A DNA stretch of 64,000 nt from Pinus tabuliformis (GCA_031772625.1 CM062817.1:952981705-953045704), one strand, 5' to 3'. Counted from the first letter of the stretch, positions 47,101 to 59,914 are shown. The notes: generated from the sequence alone by a model not told the origin. Translations and numbers: made by a program.

Positions 47101-48120
47101 GAAGGTGATGGTGCCCTACACATATCAGATGATGCACTTGGCAGCATTCCAGTGTAGCTCATGCAACTCCTACATGTATATGGAAACTGCGCCTACTGCA
47201 TATGAGAGATCTGGTTTGGAGTGGATGAGGTACTGTAAGCTCCCCACTAGCTGTCGGTAGAGAGTACTGTCAACTAATGGAGTGTCACCTCCATCCTCAA
47301 GGCGGACCCCAGATAGAAAAGGAGTCGGTGCTGGCTTGCAGTCAGTCATGTGAAATCTCTCGAGGAGATCCCGTGCATACTTAGCCTGAGAGAGTTTGAT
47401 GCCTGTGGCATCCTAGCTGTTCTCAAGACCAAGAAAGAAGTGTAATGGACCCATGTCCATCATCAAGAACTTATCATGCAAGGCCCTCTTGACTACGGCA
47501 ATGGCTGAAGCCGAGCTACTGGTGATCAAGAGGTCATCCACATACAAAACTAAGATAAGAAGAGAATTATGTGTCCTGAGCATGTAAACATTCGGATCAG
47601 ACTTACATCTTTTGAAGTTTTGTGATAAGAGAAAAGAATCCGTCTTCACATACCAAGCTCTCGGAGCTTGCTTAAGGCCGTAGAGAGACTTCTTCAGTCA
47701 GCAGACCAAAGATGAATCCTGAATGAAACAATGTGGCCGCTCCATGTAAATCTCCTCAGATAGGTCTCCATGAAGAAAGGCATTCTTCACATCCATTTGA
47801 TGTACTTCGTACCCCTAGGCAACCGCAATGGCAAGTGCAAGGCGTATGGAATCCATCTTTGTTACTGGAACAAAGGTCTCATCATAATCAATATCATGCA
47901 CTTGCTGGAAGCCTTTGGCTACTAGCCTCACCTTTTGTCTGGTGATTTGCCCATATACAACACTCTTGGTCCTGTAGACCCATTTGCATTAGACAAGTTT
48001 CCTTCCTGAAGGAAGGGGGACTAGATCCCAGGTCTGGTTCTCGCGAAGGGAGTTATACTCCTCCTCCATGGTGGACTCCCAAGAGGGATGCCCAACAGCC
48101 TTAGCATAAGACTATGGATC
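47100..48120 (-). pseudogene. reverse transcriptase of C1
   Basis: The active site YVDD (codons at 47533-47544) lies in LVLYVDDLLI of the open piece 47413-47649, followed by MDMGPLHFFLGLE. The upstream RT part runs to about 48120 with stops. The catalytic aspartates are intact. Confidence 0.88.
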
Positions 48121-48199
48121 AGGAGACTGAACCAAATGACAATGTTGGGATGGCATTGGTTCAATGGCAGTGAGGGCAAGAGGAGGCTCAATAAACTCT

Positions 48200-49626
48200 G
48201 AGCTAGTCCTCCGCAGATTAGAATTATCCCCCACCAGGCCATTTCTACCGGCTAGGTGGTCTTGTGCATATATCTCACTTAATCTCCTTATTCTTTGATT
48301 TATGACAGGGGAAGTTGATTCACTGCTGGAAGCCCGATCTGGGCTTGGATGTGGATCATTATATGCATGCACTGGATTTGTATCTGAAGACTTTGTCTCT
48401 ACATCTGCATACTCTACCTTAGCATTTGCATGCTCTGTATCTGCATCTGAGTGTACTGATTCATCATCTCGGACATGAGGTAGATAACAGGTGTCTGCAT
48501 GCGGCAATTAAGGTGCATGCGAGAGACTTTCCTCAAATTTGACACTTTTCTCAATGATGAGCTTGTCTGTAGAGGAAATCAGGAGTCAATATCCCTTCAC
48601 ACCATCAAGGTATCCAACAAATATGTACTCAATGCTTTGTGTATCAAGAGCTTTCCTCTTTTTAGAGGGGATCCTGGCCCATGCTCGGGAGCCGAAAACA
48701 CGAAAGTGGGTGACCTTTGATTTAGTGCCACTCCAAGCCTCAAAGGGGGTCTGGTCCTTGATAGACCTATGAGGAGATCTGTTCTAGATGTAGTTAGCAC
48801 AATTAAGTGCTTCAAACCATAGCTTATGAGGTAGTGACTTATCATGCAGCATGCAGGAAGCCATCTCTTTGAGAGAACGGTTCTTTCTCTCAGCAACTCC
48901 ATTCTATTGCGGATTGTGTGGAATTGTATGCTGCAACTATATGTCAGACTCAAGGCAAAGGTTTTGAAGTGTTTTTTTAACACATCCCCCCCCCCCCCAA
49001 TTATCTGTATGGAGGGATTTGATCTTTCTCTCTGACTGTGTCTCAACTAGTGCTTTGAAATCTTCAAAGCGCATAAAAACTTTATATTTCACGATGAGAA
49101 GATACACCCAAGTATATCGTAAGAAATCATCAATAAATGTAAGCACATACCTTGCTTTGTTGATGGAAGGATGAGGAAAAGGTCCCATGAGATCACTATG
49201 GATCAGATCTAGAGGAGAGGATGCTCTGTGATTCTTACCGGTGTCAAACTTTTCTCTAGGATGTTTGCCAAGGACACACCCTTCACAAACTCCTGTGGAG
49301 AAACTGATATTTGGCAAGCCTTCCACCATCTCATGCTTGCTTCGCTGCTGCATATACCTGTAATTTAAGTGACCAAACCTCTCATGCCAAAGCTTACTAC
49401 TATCATCAACATGTGTAAGCAATAAGGAGGATTCATATTCAATAAATTCAAAAAATGTATATAGTCTAGCTCCATTGTTTACCTCACTGGTTGCAATTTT
49501 GGAGCTGTTATGTAGGTCATATATGTTCATTGCATCTAGAGTGAATTCCACTCTCTTTCCAATGCTAGAATGAGTGAACTGATAAACTGAAAGTATGTTT
49601 ATTGAAAGTTTTGATACATGAAGCAC
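48200..49626 (-). pseudogene. integrase of C1
   Basis: The N-terminal gag-pre-integrase part reads LWHERFGHLNYRYM and CEGCVLGKHPREKF (about 49270-49420). The core keeps DLIHSDLMGPF and SLHTDN. Right after the second Asp a run of about 14 C (48984-48997 on the plus strand) shifts the frame, so the expected GGEY-type continuation is lost. The rest is read from 48597-49046. A charged C-terminal linker occupies 48112-48507. Confidence 0.85.
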
Positions 49627-49639
49627 ATCTTCAAAGCTT

Positions 49640-50830
49640 CAGTGTAAAAGTTCGACTCAACCTTTTCCAGTGACTTCAATAGGTGAGTCATCTCCCATGA
49701 GGATGCGAGGTCCTTTGCATGCATCCAAAGAGGAATAGACTTCCTTTGCAATAGCCATATTACGTGATGCACTAGAATCTATAATCCATGCATCAAAGAA
49801 AGAGTTAATTGCAACTAAAGCATGAAAATTGTTACCTTTCCCGTGTGGCGAATCCTTAGTTTTCTTCTTGGTGCCCTGAGGGATGTGGTCCCCAAGGTTG
49901 TGCTTCTAAAGGATTTCTGCCATTTGGTCAATTTTTTTCTTCATGCAGGAGGATTCCGAATGGAATCCGCAGTGACAGTAGGTGCATTTTTCTCCTCTCT
50001 TCCCTTTCTCATTTCTGGAGCCGGAGGAGTCATTGAAGGGCTTGGTGTACCCTTCCTTCTTTGGATGGGAAAGCGCTTTTCCATTGTCTTTTTGCTGCTA
50101 ATTTTTTTGATTTGAATTATATCTGTGATTTTTATTGTGGCTGCCATCATGTACAACAAGTGCATGCACTTTTGGAGGTTTGATTTTGCCCATGCCAATG
50201 AGTTTATCTTGCTCAAAAGTGAGGGACTCCATGAACTCTTTGAGAGAAGGCATAGTGTAGGATTTACCTGTTGTGAGCCTTACTGAATGAAATGTAGGCA
50301 CAAAGACGGAGTATTTTGGTCTGAGCTTTGACATAATAGAGAGAACTTGACTACTCTCCTCCTTGGATTTGTCAATTCCACAACCCTTGACTTGCAACAA
50401 TAGATCATTATATTTGGTGAAGAAGTCTTGAATTCTGTCATAGTTCCGTGGATCCAATGAGAGCAGCTCCACTTCGAGCAGATGTCCTTTCATCTCACCC
50501 TATTTCCCGTATTCAACCTTTTTCCAAATCTCATTGGGAGTATTGCAGACAGAGATATGAAACTGCAACTCTGGGGATATGCACATGCATATGGATCCAT
50601 GGGCCTCATCCATGCAGTTGAGGTACTTCGATTTCTCTATTGTTGGAGTGGGTTCCACTTCTGCAACCACAGTAATCTTGTACAACCTTTTCTGACGAAG
50701 GTGTCAAGCCATTTGGTCCTTCCATTCATGATAGTTGTATGGTGTTAGGATCGTGCTTTGGGAAACTCCATTCTTCTATTGATCTTCGATCTCCAATCTG
50801 TAATACCTACAAAATAAAGTACTGGTGCGC
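49640..50830 (-). pseudogene. gag and protease of C1
   Basis: Gag pieces lie at 50500-50830 and 50098-50493 (copia gag, UBN2-like: PYNYHEWKDQM, PKYSVFVPTFHSVRL). A CCHC zinc knuckle CTYCHCGFHSESSC is near 49950-49991. The protease is at about 49640-49810 with IIDSSAS, where the active-site Gly of DSGAS reads Ser. Two or more frame breaks separate the parts. Confidence 0.8.
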
Positions 50831-50863
50831 CTTTTATCTAACAACCTGTGGGATCTAATACCA

Positions 50864-51345
50864 TGTAAATGTGTTAGAAAACCTTCATAGATGAATCTAG
50901 CTAGTAAAGGTTGAACACATAGCTTTGCAGAGCAAAAAAACTAAAAGAATCAAAAGAACAAAAAATAATGATTGATTTAGAAAATAGGTTACAATACTCA
51001 TGATATAGCATTACTGGGTGAATATCCCAAGGTAATGCGCCATAGTGGTGATCAATGAGAGGACTCAACACCTACAACAAGTTATAGAGAGAACTAGCCA
51101 GTTCCAGAGTGAAAGGAGGAGCAAATCGAGGAGTAAATCATGCAGAAGAGCTAGCCAGTTGCGGAGTGAAAGGAGGAGAAAATCAGGGAGTAAATCATGC
51201 AGAAGAACTAGCCAGTTGCAGAGTGAAAGGAGGAGAAAATGATGGAGTAAATCATGCAGAAAGGATATTGCATGTAGTCCGATGCTCTAACTAAGTGTTC
51301 GCATGTGTCAGTAATGAAGGTCCTAGGTGTTTAGTACCTCCAACA
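50864..51345 (-). repeat. 5' LTR of C1
   Basis: 482 bp, 118 bp longer than its partner, mainly because it carries three 57-bp units at 51094-51264. Confidence 0.93.
51094..51264. repeat. 57-bp minisatellite (3 copies) in 5' LTR of C1
   Basis: Copies start CTAGCCAGTT at 51094, 51151 and 51208 and differ at a few bases. The 3' LTR has one copy, so units were gained here or lost there after insertion, or were templated unequally. Confidence 0.92.
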
Positions 51346-51350
51346 TGGAA

Positions 51351-52984
51351 AAGGTATAGGGTTTAACTTTATTGGTATCCTTCATATTCTAAAATCAACA
51401 ATCTACTCTCACTCAAATTTACATGAATAATCCCATCTCTTCAAACTACTGAAAACCCACCTACCTCTTACCAACAACTACCCTACCAACAAGTGCCATG
51501 AGTGCCAATGGTAAATCCAGTAGGAAACATGCCATCATGCCTCTTAATCTAAGTTCCTTGCATTCATTTGCTATGAAGAGCTACCATATTTATCTTTTTT
51601 TTACTGGATTATGTGACTTGTGACGCTTTTAAAGTGAGTACTGCACTTAACCTGGAATGGTGTTTTTATGTTAGGGACTTTCTTGATAAGCCATAAATGG
51701 TTTGTAGACTTTGCAATTTACAAATGTGTTGTGTTGTATAAGTTATAGTTGGTTTGTTGAAATAGTTATAGATGAGAGTGTAAATCCTAGCAATAGTGAT
51801 GCAATAGTGATGATGGACAAAAAGAAAACAAAGACAAAGTCATTGATATATTTCTTGGTAAAGATACTACTGAAGGACTTGAAGCTGCATATCATTTTTA
51901 ATTCTAATGGTGTGTGAGTACCTGAAGTAGTTACGAAAAAGTTGTTGAAGTTATCAATGGAGATGGCATATAAAACAAAAAAAAAATTGAGCTTGTTGAA
52001 GACCAATTTTCATGAGGCCTCCTTCCAAGGTTTAAACTAGGTATATTAGTGTATATTGTGGATGCCCCTCATTAAATTGTTTAACTAATTACCTTATGCC
52101 TTTGTAAATTTTATGGTCAAGGTCTTCGTATGGAACATTAATTACAAAGTTTTTTTTTTGGAAACTCATATGAAGCCAAAATACATTTATAAGCACCATT
52201 CAAGTTTTTTTCTGAATTTATTTTCTATGACAGCCAACCATTAAGAGAATCCATTGAAGAACCTACCATAAGTAATAATGGTTATTTTTCAATATTATGT
52301 GGTAACTTAGGATTCCATTAAGGATAGAGGAATATTTAATTTATCTTGTGTTAGGATTCCATTAAGGATAGCTGAATATTGAATTTAACTTCAATTGATG
52401 CAAAATAGACTTTTATAAGTTGCAATGAGAAGCATTCTGGTTGTTATTGGAAGAAATGAATGTGTGGTTATGTTGTTTATTGGAGGTAGTTGTTTGCTTT
52501 TGACATTTGAGTTCTTTTAAGGAATAAATTATATTTGTGCTTATTTGTCTATTTGTGAGTTGTTGGCTATTTTTGACATTTGAATTCTCTTTGAAATTAA
52601 TATAAAATATTATTTTGTTATTTGTTGTGACAGATTTCTCATAATTTTGTCTAAAGATGACTTAGCCATTCTATATTTTTACATGAACATTTAACTGTCC
52701 CCTAAGATATGGTTTTGAGATATATTTCTAGAGATATGACAAAACCATTATGCATTCTTTTGTAAAGATTCATTGATTCATTTTTGTTTTTTGAATAAAA
52801 TGTATACTTTGGAATTTTTTAATATAAAATTTTTGCTAGAGCAAAACTAAATGAAAATAATAGTTGGGTCACTATAAACAAATGAACGCATAAGTAAATT
52901 TTAATATACAAATTAGCAATTGATTGTCTATTAAAGGATAGGCTCTGTGTTTTATAAGAGGAACTTAAGAGTCTCCTGGAAATT
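51351..52984. other. unassigned spacer
   Basis: No recognised gene. A short plus-strand stretch near 51780-51900 (Lys/Asp-rich) is weakly coding-like but too decayed to name. Confidence 0.35.
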
Positions 52985-53092
52985 GGAGATTGGAAGCTTA
53001 ATTTTGATGGGGCCTCAAAGGAAAGAAATGGGGAAAAAGGATATAGTGCAGCAATAGGGGGAACACAAAGACATTGCAAAAGTTTTCCACTA
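52985..53092 (+). pseudogene. RNase H fragment, LINE or host type
   Basis: About 35 codons read GDWKLNFDGASKERNGEKGY and onward to a TGA at 53090. The WKLNFDGASKxxxG motif is the start of the RNase H domain found in plant LINEs and related proteins. The rest of the domain is missing downstream. Confidence 0.6.
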
Positions 53093-54952
53093 TGAAGGAT
53101 CTCATTTAGCATCTAAAAACTAAGCTTGAATTTGAGTGACTAACTACCAAAAAATATCAAAGTTGGATTTGATGGATTGATTAGGGGATTTTATTCTTGC
53201 AAAACTCTAAGACTTCCATAATAGATGGTACTCAAATAAAAATAGTCAAAATGGAAAGATGACAAGAAACATGTTGCATCTTCTTTCATCTATGCTACTC
53301 TTTCCTATTCCATTGCCTTAAGGCTTTTCCTTTGCAACATGTGGTGCAATTGCTACTTTATTTATTGGAATAAAACAATAAAAACTATACTAAGACTACA
53401 AAAAAATAAAAAGAAATAAATTAATAATTTGGGTTAAGTATAGGTTTGATGCAAGCCAGTTTACCCCATTGCTTAGAATTTGTTGCTTTAAGACAACTTT
53501 ACAAAGGTTGTAATATGCTTAGGCTCTTATTTTCTAGGTGGTGGGGTCAGATAGTAGAAGTTATCTATCCAGGGTTGTAGAGGAAGAAGTAGAATTCAAC
53601 CCTTTGGGTGGATGGTTGAATTGGAATGGGGGATCTTTGCAATGGCGGGCTAGAGGGTTTGAATGTTATTGTTGCTGGTAATGGATGAGGGGAGATTTGC
53701 ATTAATAGATGGTAGAAGATGGTAGAATAGGTGACCAGCTTCTCTAATGAGCAAAGAGAATTATGAAACGAACCATTAGTCTCTTTTTATTTGGGAAAAC
53801 TCTAAGATGTAAATCTCACCTTAGAAGCATCTTAGCCTTTTTTTTTAATTGGTACTAGCAGGATCCTTGTTTCTGCCCTTCCTTGTGCCTTGCATACTGC
53901 ACTACACAATACCACACAATCATTCAAAGATATATTGCATCCATGGAATCCTAGACAGAAATTTCCTTTATAATGGTTTTTAGCTGACAATTGAACTATG
54001 AGCATTTTATCTATTTAGATGAATATGTTGACCATAATATGCATTTTGGCCACTTTATTTCCAATTTTTACAGGTAATTTGGTTTTTTCTGAAACTTATT
54101 ATTTCTATTTCCTTTGAATATGACAAATGTATCTATATCATAGTTTATTTTCTTAATGGCATCTAAAAATTTCATTTTGATTTCGACCCATCAAGTTTAT
54201 TTCTTGCATCCGTTGAAATTTTTTTAAAAGGAAATAAGAAAATATTGTGAATGAACGGTAATTCAAACAATATATGAGTCATTTGTCATATGAAATTATT
54301 TCTTGCATTCACTAAAACAAAATAATACCAAAAAAAAAATTGATATTTTGAATGAACAGTAATTCTAACAATATATGAGAGTGATTTATCATATGCAATA
54401 AAAATGCATTCATTGAAAAAAGCACTTACAACTATGAAAAAAACAAATTGATATTGTTAATGGTAATTCAAATAATATGTGAGCTATTTATCATATGTAG
54501 TTATATTGATCAATTGCAATCATATGCAATTGTATGTAAGGTATAAGGGTTTCTAATTGAAACTGTTTTGCATTTGGGTTATTTGCAGCATAAAATGTTG
54601 AGGAGAGTAGGCCATGCACAAGAGTTGATACATTCTTTTGATAAGCCAGGACCACATATCTTGTTGAGTGTAAGATTGAGGCTTATCTGAGAGCTATAGA
54701 ATGGTTATGATTTTCATGAGCTAGAGGGTGCCTCCTCTTTCTCTTCTAATCTCGTATCTCACTTATAAAGGAAAAATGCAACAAAAATGGACAATTCCTC
54801 TCCTTTTTGTCACTCCCTCTCTTTCATAGAGAAAATCCTCTCTATCGCTCCCTCTATTTTATGGAGAAGATAGGAAGATGCCACATGCCCTCCATTGTGA
54901 ATAACACTAAAGCACTAAGGCCTTAAGCTATGCCATAGAGAGCCGGTGGAGG
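53093..54952. other. unassigned spacer
   Basis: AT-rich; no gene or element recognised. Confidence 0.4.
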
Positions 54953-55129
54953 GTGTAAATAATGGTGGTTGGTGGAAACTGGTGTAATCATCATTCATTC
55001 AAATATGGAATGTTGCTCTAGTCTTTAAAAAAAAAAGCTGGCAAGTGTAAATAATGTTGGTTGGTGGCGGCTTGTGTAATAATCATTCATTCAAATATAA
55101 AATGTTGCTCTAGTCTAAAAAAAACTTTA
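54953..55129. repeat. 92-bp tandem repeat with A-tracts
   Basis: Two copies start GTGTAAATAATG (54953, 55045) and each ends GCTCTAGTCT followed by an A run. The head-to-tail arrangement and A tails could reflect a retroposed short element or simple duplication. Confidence 0.75.
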
Positions 55130-55560
55130 GATTAAAATAACTTGGCCTAGGCTAAAAATAACATTTAGGTAAGTAAAGTTTGCAATAAAATGATAAAATC
55201 AAAACTTTGTTAAAAAAATTGGTCACAGAAATTACGCAAAGTTACCCATCCTAAACTTTGGTTAAGCAAAATATTTTGTTCCAAGGATAAACTAATCGCT
55301 GCTTAAGCGATTGCTATAGTCTCTGTGCTGCGGTCGGTAGGGACTAATAACGTTTCCTTGCCCTTTTAAACCAACGATTTCGTTTTGGATTCACAAACTT
55401 GCTCTATTTTATAAAGTTTTATATTATTTACTTATATAAACAAAGTAGTGTACTATTCAGTTGAATAGTGCTGATGTTGTTAAAGTGTAAAATAAATTAT
55501 CGCTAGTGTTGTCCAAGTGTAAAGTAATTTATTACAAGTCCTTCTTGTCTATGGGAAAAT
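55130..55560. other. unassigned spacer
   Basis: No feature recognised. Confidence 0.35.
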
Positions 55561-56300
55561 ATGAGTATTTAAAAGGTCGTGTAAGTTAAATCACAAAACT
55601 ATTGACACCATTCTTCAACCCTTTGTTACCATTGCACTTATCTGAAATTGACAAGGTAGTCCGCTGACCATGTTTCTTTACATATTTGGATACTGATTTA
55701 GGTTGGATACTAATTTAGGTAGAACAAAAGACATATCACATAATAAAAAATATGTTTATATTGCTTTAGGTAGAATGCAGGACAAAGCCATGAAAGGAGA
55801 AATATAATATTTTCAAGATTGGCTACAGTTGGAGTAGAGTTTGAGAAAACGCACTGCTAACAAGCCTTAGTTTTAAATATAGTATTTTGACATATTTTGA
55901 GACTTGTATTTTGGCGCATTCAGAGTCTCGGAACGTTAGTGCGACATAGTCGAACGATTGACCAGATTAGTGACGAGTAGGTACCAATAGAAGAAAGTCT
56001 TGGATGTCTAGAAATTTGGGTCATTGAATAGGACAACTGCCGTTCAGAATCCAATTCTGGGGAGGGAGCAAGCGTTGGAACAGCTCAAATCACGAATGGA
56101 AGACGCTGAAAGATCAGATATGATTATTTAAAAGGTCGTGTAAATTATATCACATAGCTACTGTCATCGTTCTTCAACCATGGGTTACCTTTGCACTTAT
56201 CTCAAATTGGCAAGGCAGTCCCCCGGTCACCAACATGCTTTTTCTTTACATATTTCGATACTGATTTGGGTAGAACAAAAGACGTATCACATCATAAAGG
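55561..56300. repeat. diverged direct repeat pair of about 190 bp
   Basis: 55561-55752 and 56120-56300 share long matching stretches (TTTAAAAGGTCGTGTAA, TTGCACTTATCT, TTTCTTTACATATTT, GGTAGAACAAAAGAC). The 370-bp interval between them contains no gene. They may be tandem units of a larger repeat (period about 559 bp) or ends of an unknown element. Confidence 0.75.
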
Positions 56301-56518
56301 ATACAGTTTTCAAAGAAGAAATATAATATGGTTGTGATCAGTATTTAAAATTAATTTATACTGTGTATATAACTCACTCCCGAGAGCCCGTGGAGACTGT
56401 TGGAGGAGTGGCAGAAATGGAGGGATTGTGATCCCACTGCGTGGGTATATTATTGCAATAATATATCAAAGTTAATATTAAATTAAAGTATGGATATTTT
56501 GCTAAATAATATTAAACT

Positions 56519-56976
56519 ATGGACCATTTTGCTAAATGAAAATTTCTTATATATAAATTATTGTTATAAATAACAATGAGGAACTTATCATGGAATAACT
56601 TATTAGAACGAGAATAATCTCAAATCCCTAAGAAATTGGTGGGTGAGGAGCCTAATTTTTTAAATTTATTAAAATTCAATTCAACTTAGTCAACTTTAAC
56701 ATAAGAAAAATAATGAATTACACATCTTATCGTAAAATGGACCACTTTGCTAAATGAAATTTGCTTATATATAAATGAATGTTATAAATAACAATGAAGA
56801 ACTTATCATGGAGGAACTTATTAGAATTGGAATAACCTCAAGTCGCTAGGAAATTGATGGGCTGTCCAGCCACACAAATCTAATTTTTTTAAATGATTAA
56901 AAGTCAATGGACCATTTTGCTCAATAAAATTGTCTTATATATAAATTAATGTTATAAATAACAATGAGGAACTTAT
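56519..56976. repeat. tandem repeats of 170-218 bp, target of C2
   Basis: Units start ATGGACCATTTTGCT at 56519, 56737 and 56907. Each continues through AACAATGAGGAACTTATCATGG and an AT-rich tail. The third unit is interrupted by C2 after CTTAT at 56976 and resumes at 62167, ending near 62280. A partial unit precedes at about 56490. Confidence 0.85.
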
Positions 56977-57241
56977 AGATAAACATGGGAAGGCAAATTA
57001 GAAATGAAACTTGCAGCTCAAGGTGAGACTAGCTACACCTAGAGACTGCTAAAGCAATAGCTACACCTAGAGATTGTTAAAGCAGTACTACTCCCACTGT
57101 ATTGTATTATTCATCAAATCCAAGATAAATAATATTACATTCAATTAGGGAGATCAAAACTATCTCCTAGAAAATAGGAACTAAATGTAAACTAAGACAC
57201 ACACACAACCATGAAAGAAACTTTCTCCATTAATTTCAAGT
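56977..57241 (-). repeat. 3' LTR of C2
   Basis: 265 bp. It contains a short internal duplication (AGCTACACCTAGAGA near 57030 and 57060) and about 90 bp near 57135-57225, including a CA run, that the other LTR lacks. Confidence 0.8.
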
Positions 57242-58079
57242 CTCCCCCTTAATGGAGAAAGGATTCACTTCCACACCTAACATCTCCTTAAACAAACCAA
57301 ATTTGATATTCCCGAGAGGCTTGGTGAAGATATCATCTGCATTTTCAGAGTTGTTACAATATTCAAGAAAAATCTCTTTGGATTGAACCTTTTCTCTAAT
57401 AAAATAAAATTGAATATATATATATATATATATATTTTTTTTTTGTGAAAACATGATTAATTGCGAGCTTGATTGAACTTTGGTTGTCACATTTAATCAC
57501 CGTAGCATCATTTTGTTATTCTCTTGCATCTTGAAGAAGTCTTCTCAACCAAATTTCTTCACAAGTGGTTGCACATACAACTTGATACTCTTCTTCTGTT
57601 GATGATAAAGATACAATACCCTTCTTTTTACTGCTCTAAGCAATGACCCGAGACCCAATATTAAAAGCATGCCCAGTTATAGATCTTCTATCGTCTAGAT
57701 TTCCAGACCAATTTGAATGTGAATAGCTTGTCAGTTTAACATCAAAAGGATCGATATATTTAATACTAAAAATTATGGTTCCTTTAAGATACCATAAGAC
57801 ACCTTTTGTTGTCATCCAATGATTTTCAAGAGGTTTTGTCATAAACTGAGTTAATATGTTAAGTCAGGTTTGGTTGTAGTCAAATAAATCAAAATTCCAA
57901 CCAGTTTTCTACACATTGTAGCATCCACCTCTTTAGAACTATCATCACTCTGGAATTTAACATTCTGTTGTATAGGAACTGAAGCAGCTTTACACTTGTC
58001 CATTTTAAATTTCTTCAACAATTCCCTAACACACTTTCCTTGAGTAACAAAATTCTGGCCAACATCCCTCATGACTTCA
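57242..58079 (-). pseudogene. RNase H and RT C-terminus of C2
   Basis: Pieces 57851-58072 (VGILIYLTTTKPDL), 57636-57842 (KGVLWYLKGT, then SNWSGNLDDRRS) and 57236-57490 (ADDIFTKPLGN) give the copia order. A TA run at about 57413-57435 disrupts the frame. Confidence 0.85.
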
Positions 58080-58700
58080 AGATCTAAACAATAATGCAGT
58101 TCTCCAAGGTCCTTAATTTCAAATACCTATGACATATGCACTTTCATTTCTTCAACCAATTCATCAGAATTTCTACTAACAATTAAATCACCATCATAGA
58201 ATGAAATCAACACAATCTACCCCTTTAAATCAAATGTGGTATACATATTTGGATAATTTTTGCTTCTCTTATAACCACGTTGTAAGAAGAAAGAGTATAT
58301 TTTCTCATACCAAGATCTGGGAGCCTGTTTCAATCCATACAATGCAGTTTTTAATTTACAGACTAATTGTTCCTGCCCCTTTTTAATGAACCCTTCATGT
58401 TGTGTTAGATATACTTCTTCCTTCAAATCTCCATGTAGAAAATCATATTTTACATATAGTTGGTGTAAACTCTAATGGTACTTTGTAGCTAGAGATATTA
58501 TCATCCTAATAGTATTTAACTTCTACAGAAGAAAATGTCTCCTCATAATCAGTGCCTTCCTTCTATGAGTACCATTTGGCTACCAATATAGGTTTATGTT
58601 TGTCTATACTACCATATTCTTTGAACTTAGGTTTATATAGCCATTTACAACCTATGGGATCTTTTCCTTTTGGCAGTTCAATTAATTACTAGGTTTTATT
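58080..58700 (-). pseudogene. reverse transcriptase of C2
   Basis: It starts near 58690 with CKWLYKPKFKEYGSIDKHK and GTDYEETFSS. It continues with LKTALYGLKQAPRSWYEKI (58217-58426). The active-site region reads FYDGDLIVS (about 58180-58200), so the first Asp of the usual YVDD has become Gly. Stops are present. Confidence 0.85.
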
Positions 58701-58899
58701 TTTAATTATAGACTCATACTCTTCTTTCATAGTTGACCTCCATTATTCATACTGATTTGCTTCATTATAATTCATGGGCTCAACAACATTTAAAATACTA
58801 GTCATAAAAGAACAATCTTTGTACCTTTTTGGTAAGTGAGTTTGTCCTCCCGATCTCCTTGGTAGCAGACTTGCCTCAATTCTGTTTTGTGTGATTTCT

Positions 58900-59880
58900 T
58901 ACTCTCCTCTGAGTGGACTTCGACTGTTGAATGTGTCTACATCACTAGATTCCTCTTTTTGTTGTTGTTTCTATAAATGATTGTCTTTGGCTTCATCATT
59001 ATTATCATCAATGATTAAAGGCATGTGCCACTCTTCATAACTTCCATCTTTATTCCCTTCATCAACATGTATGGAAGATAACATCTCTACTCACAAATTC
59101 CTTATGAGTGAATGGATTAGACATCTTATATGCTTTGAAATCAGAACAATACCCTACAAATATGCATTTTATAGCTTTAGCATCGATTTCTTCCTATTTT
59201 TCTTAGGAATATGTGCAAAATATCTAGAACACAATACTCTCAAGTGATGGATTGTAGCTTTAAACCATATGAAGCCTCAAATGGAGTATTGAGATCAAGA
59301 AACCTAGTTGGACTTCTATTCTTCAAATAAAAAACAGTACTAATAGCTTCTGCCCAAAAACCATTGGATAGGTTTTTACCATTCATCATGATACGTGCAC
59401 ACTCCACCAGAGTTATGTTATTTATTTATGCAACACTATTCTATTGTGGAGTGTGTACTGTAAACTATTGTACTATTCCATGATCTCTGCAATATTTGAT
59501 GTAGTTTCGAAGCTTGTATTCTCTCCCTTGATCTGAGCAGATAATTTTAATGAACTTCACTCTCTAATTTTCAACAATATTTCTAAATTCTTTAAAGTAC
59601 TCAAAAGAATCACTTTTTCTTCTAAGAAATCATAACCAGGTATACCTTGTGCATTCATCAATAAATAGAAAAAATTAGGAAGCTCCACCTAAGTACATTG
59701 TCTGTATAGGTCCATAAATATCAGTATGCACAAGTTCGAGTATATCTTTCTTTCTCCTAATTATGTTAGAGGTAAATTCATCCCTGTGAACTTTTCCAAG
59801 TGAACAACCTTTACAATCAATATGTTCATTTCTTAAAATAGGAAGTCCATCAACCATACCTTGTTTCTGCAGCAACAATA
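58900..59880 (-). pseudogene. integrase of C2
   Basis: The zinc-binding N-terminus has CKGCSLGKVHRDEF in 59675-59878, followed by ELVHTDIYGPIQT with the first catalytic Asp. The remaining core to about 58900 is coding-like but heavily interrupted. Confidence 0.78.
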
Positions 59881-59914
59881 AATCATCAAGGTTAATGTGA
59901 CCAAACCTTTGATG

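Larger units (their letters stand above)
46058..51345 (-). mobile_element. Ty1/copia LTR retrotransposon C1
   Basis: A complete minus-strand copia element of 5.3 kb. LTRs at 46058-46421 and 50864-51345 have TG...CA ends. A perfect target duplication TGGAA lies at 46053-46057 and 51346-51350. The primer site TGGTATTAGATCCCACAGG (RC of about 50845-50863) is of the initiator-methionine tRNA type common in copia. A CACGGGGGG polypurine tract precedes the 3' LTR. Order gag, protease, integrase, RT, RNase H confirms copia. Frames carry stops and indels. Confidence 0.93.

Noticed and set aside
51045-51294. Two overlapping frames with repeated Ser/Arg-rich peptides
   Set aside because: They are translations of the 57-bp minisatellite in the LTR of C1, not a gene.
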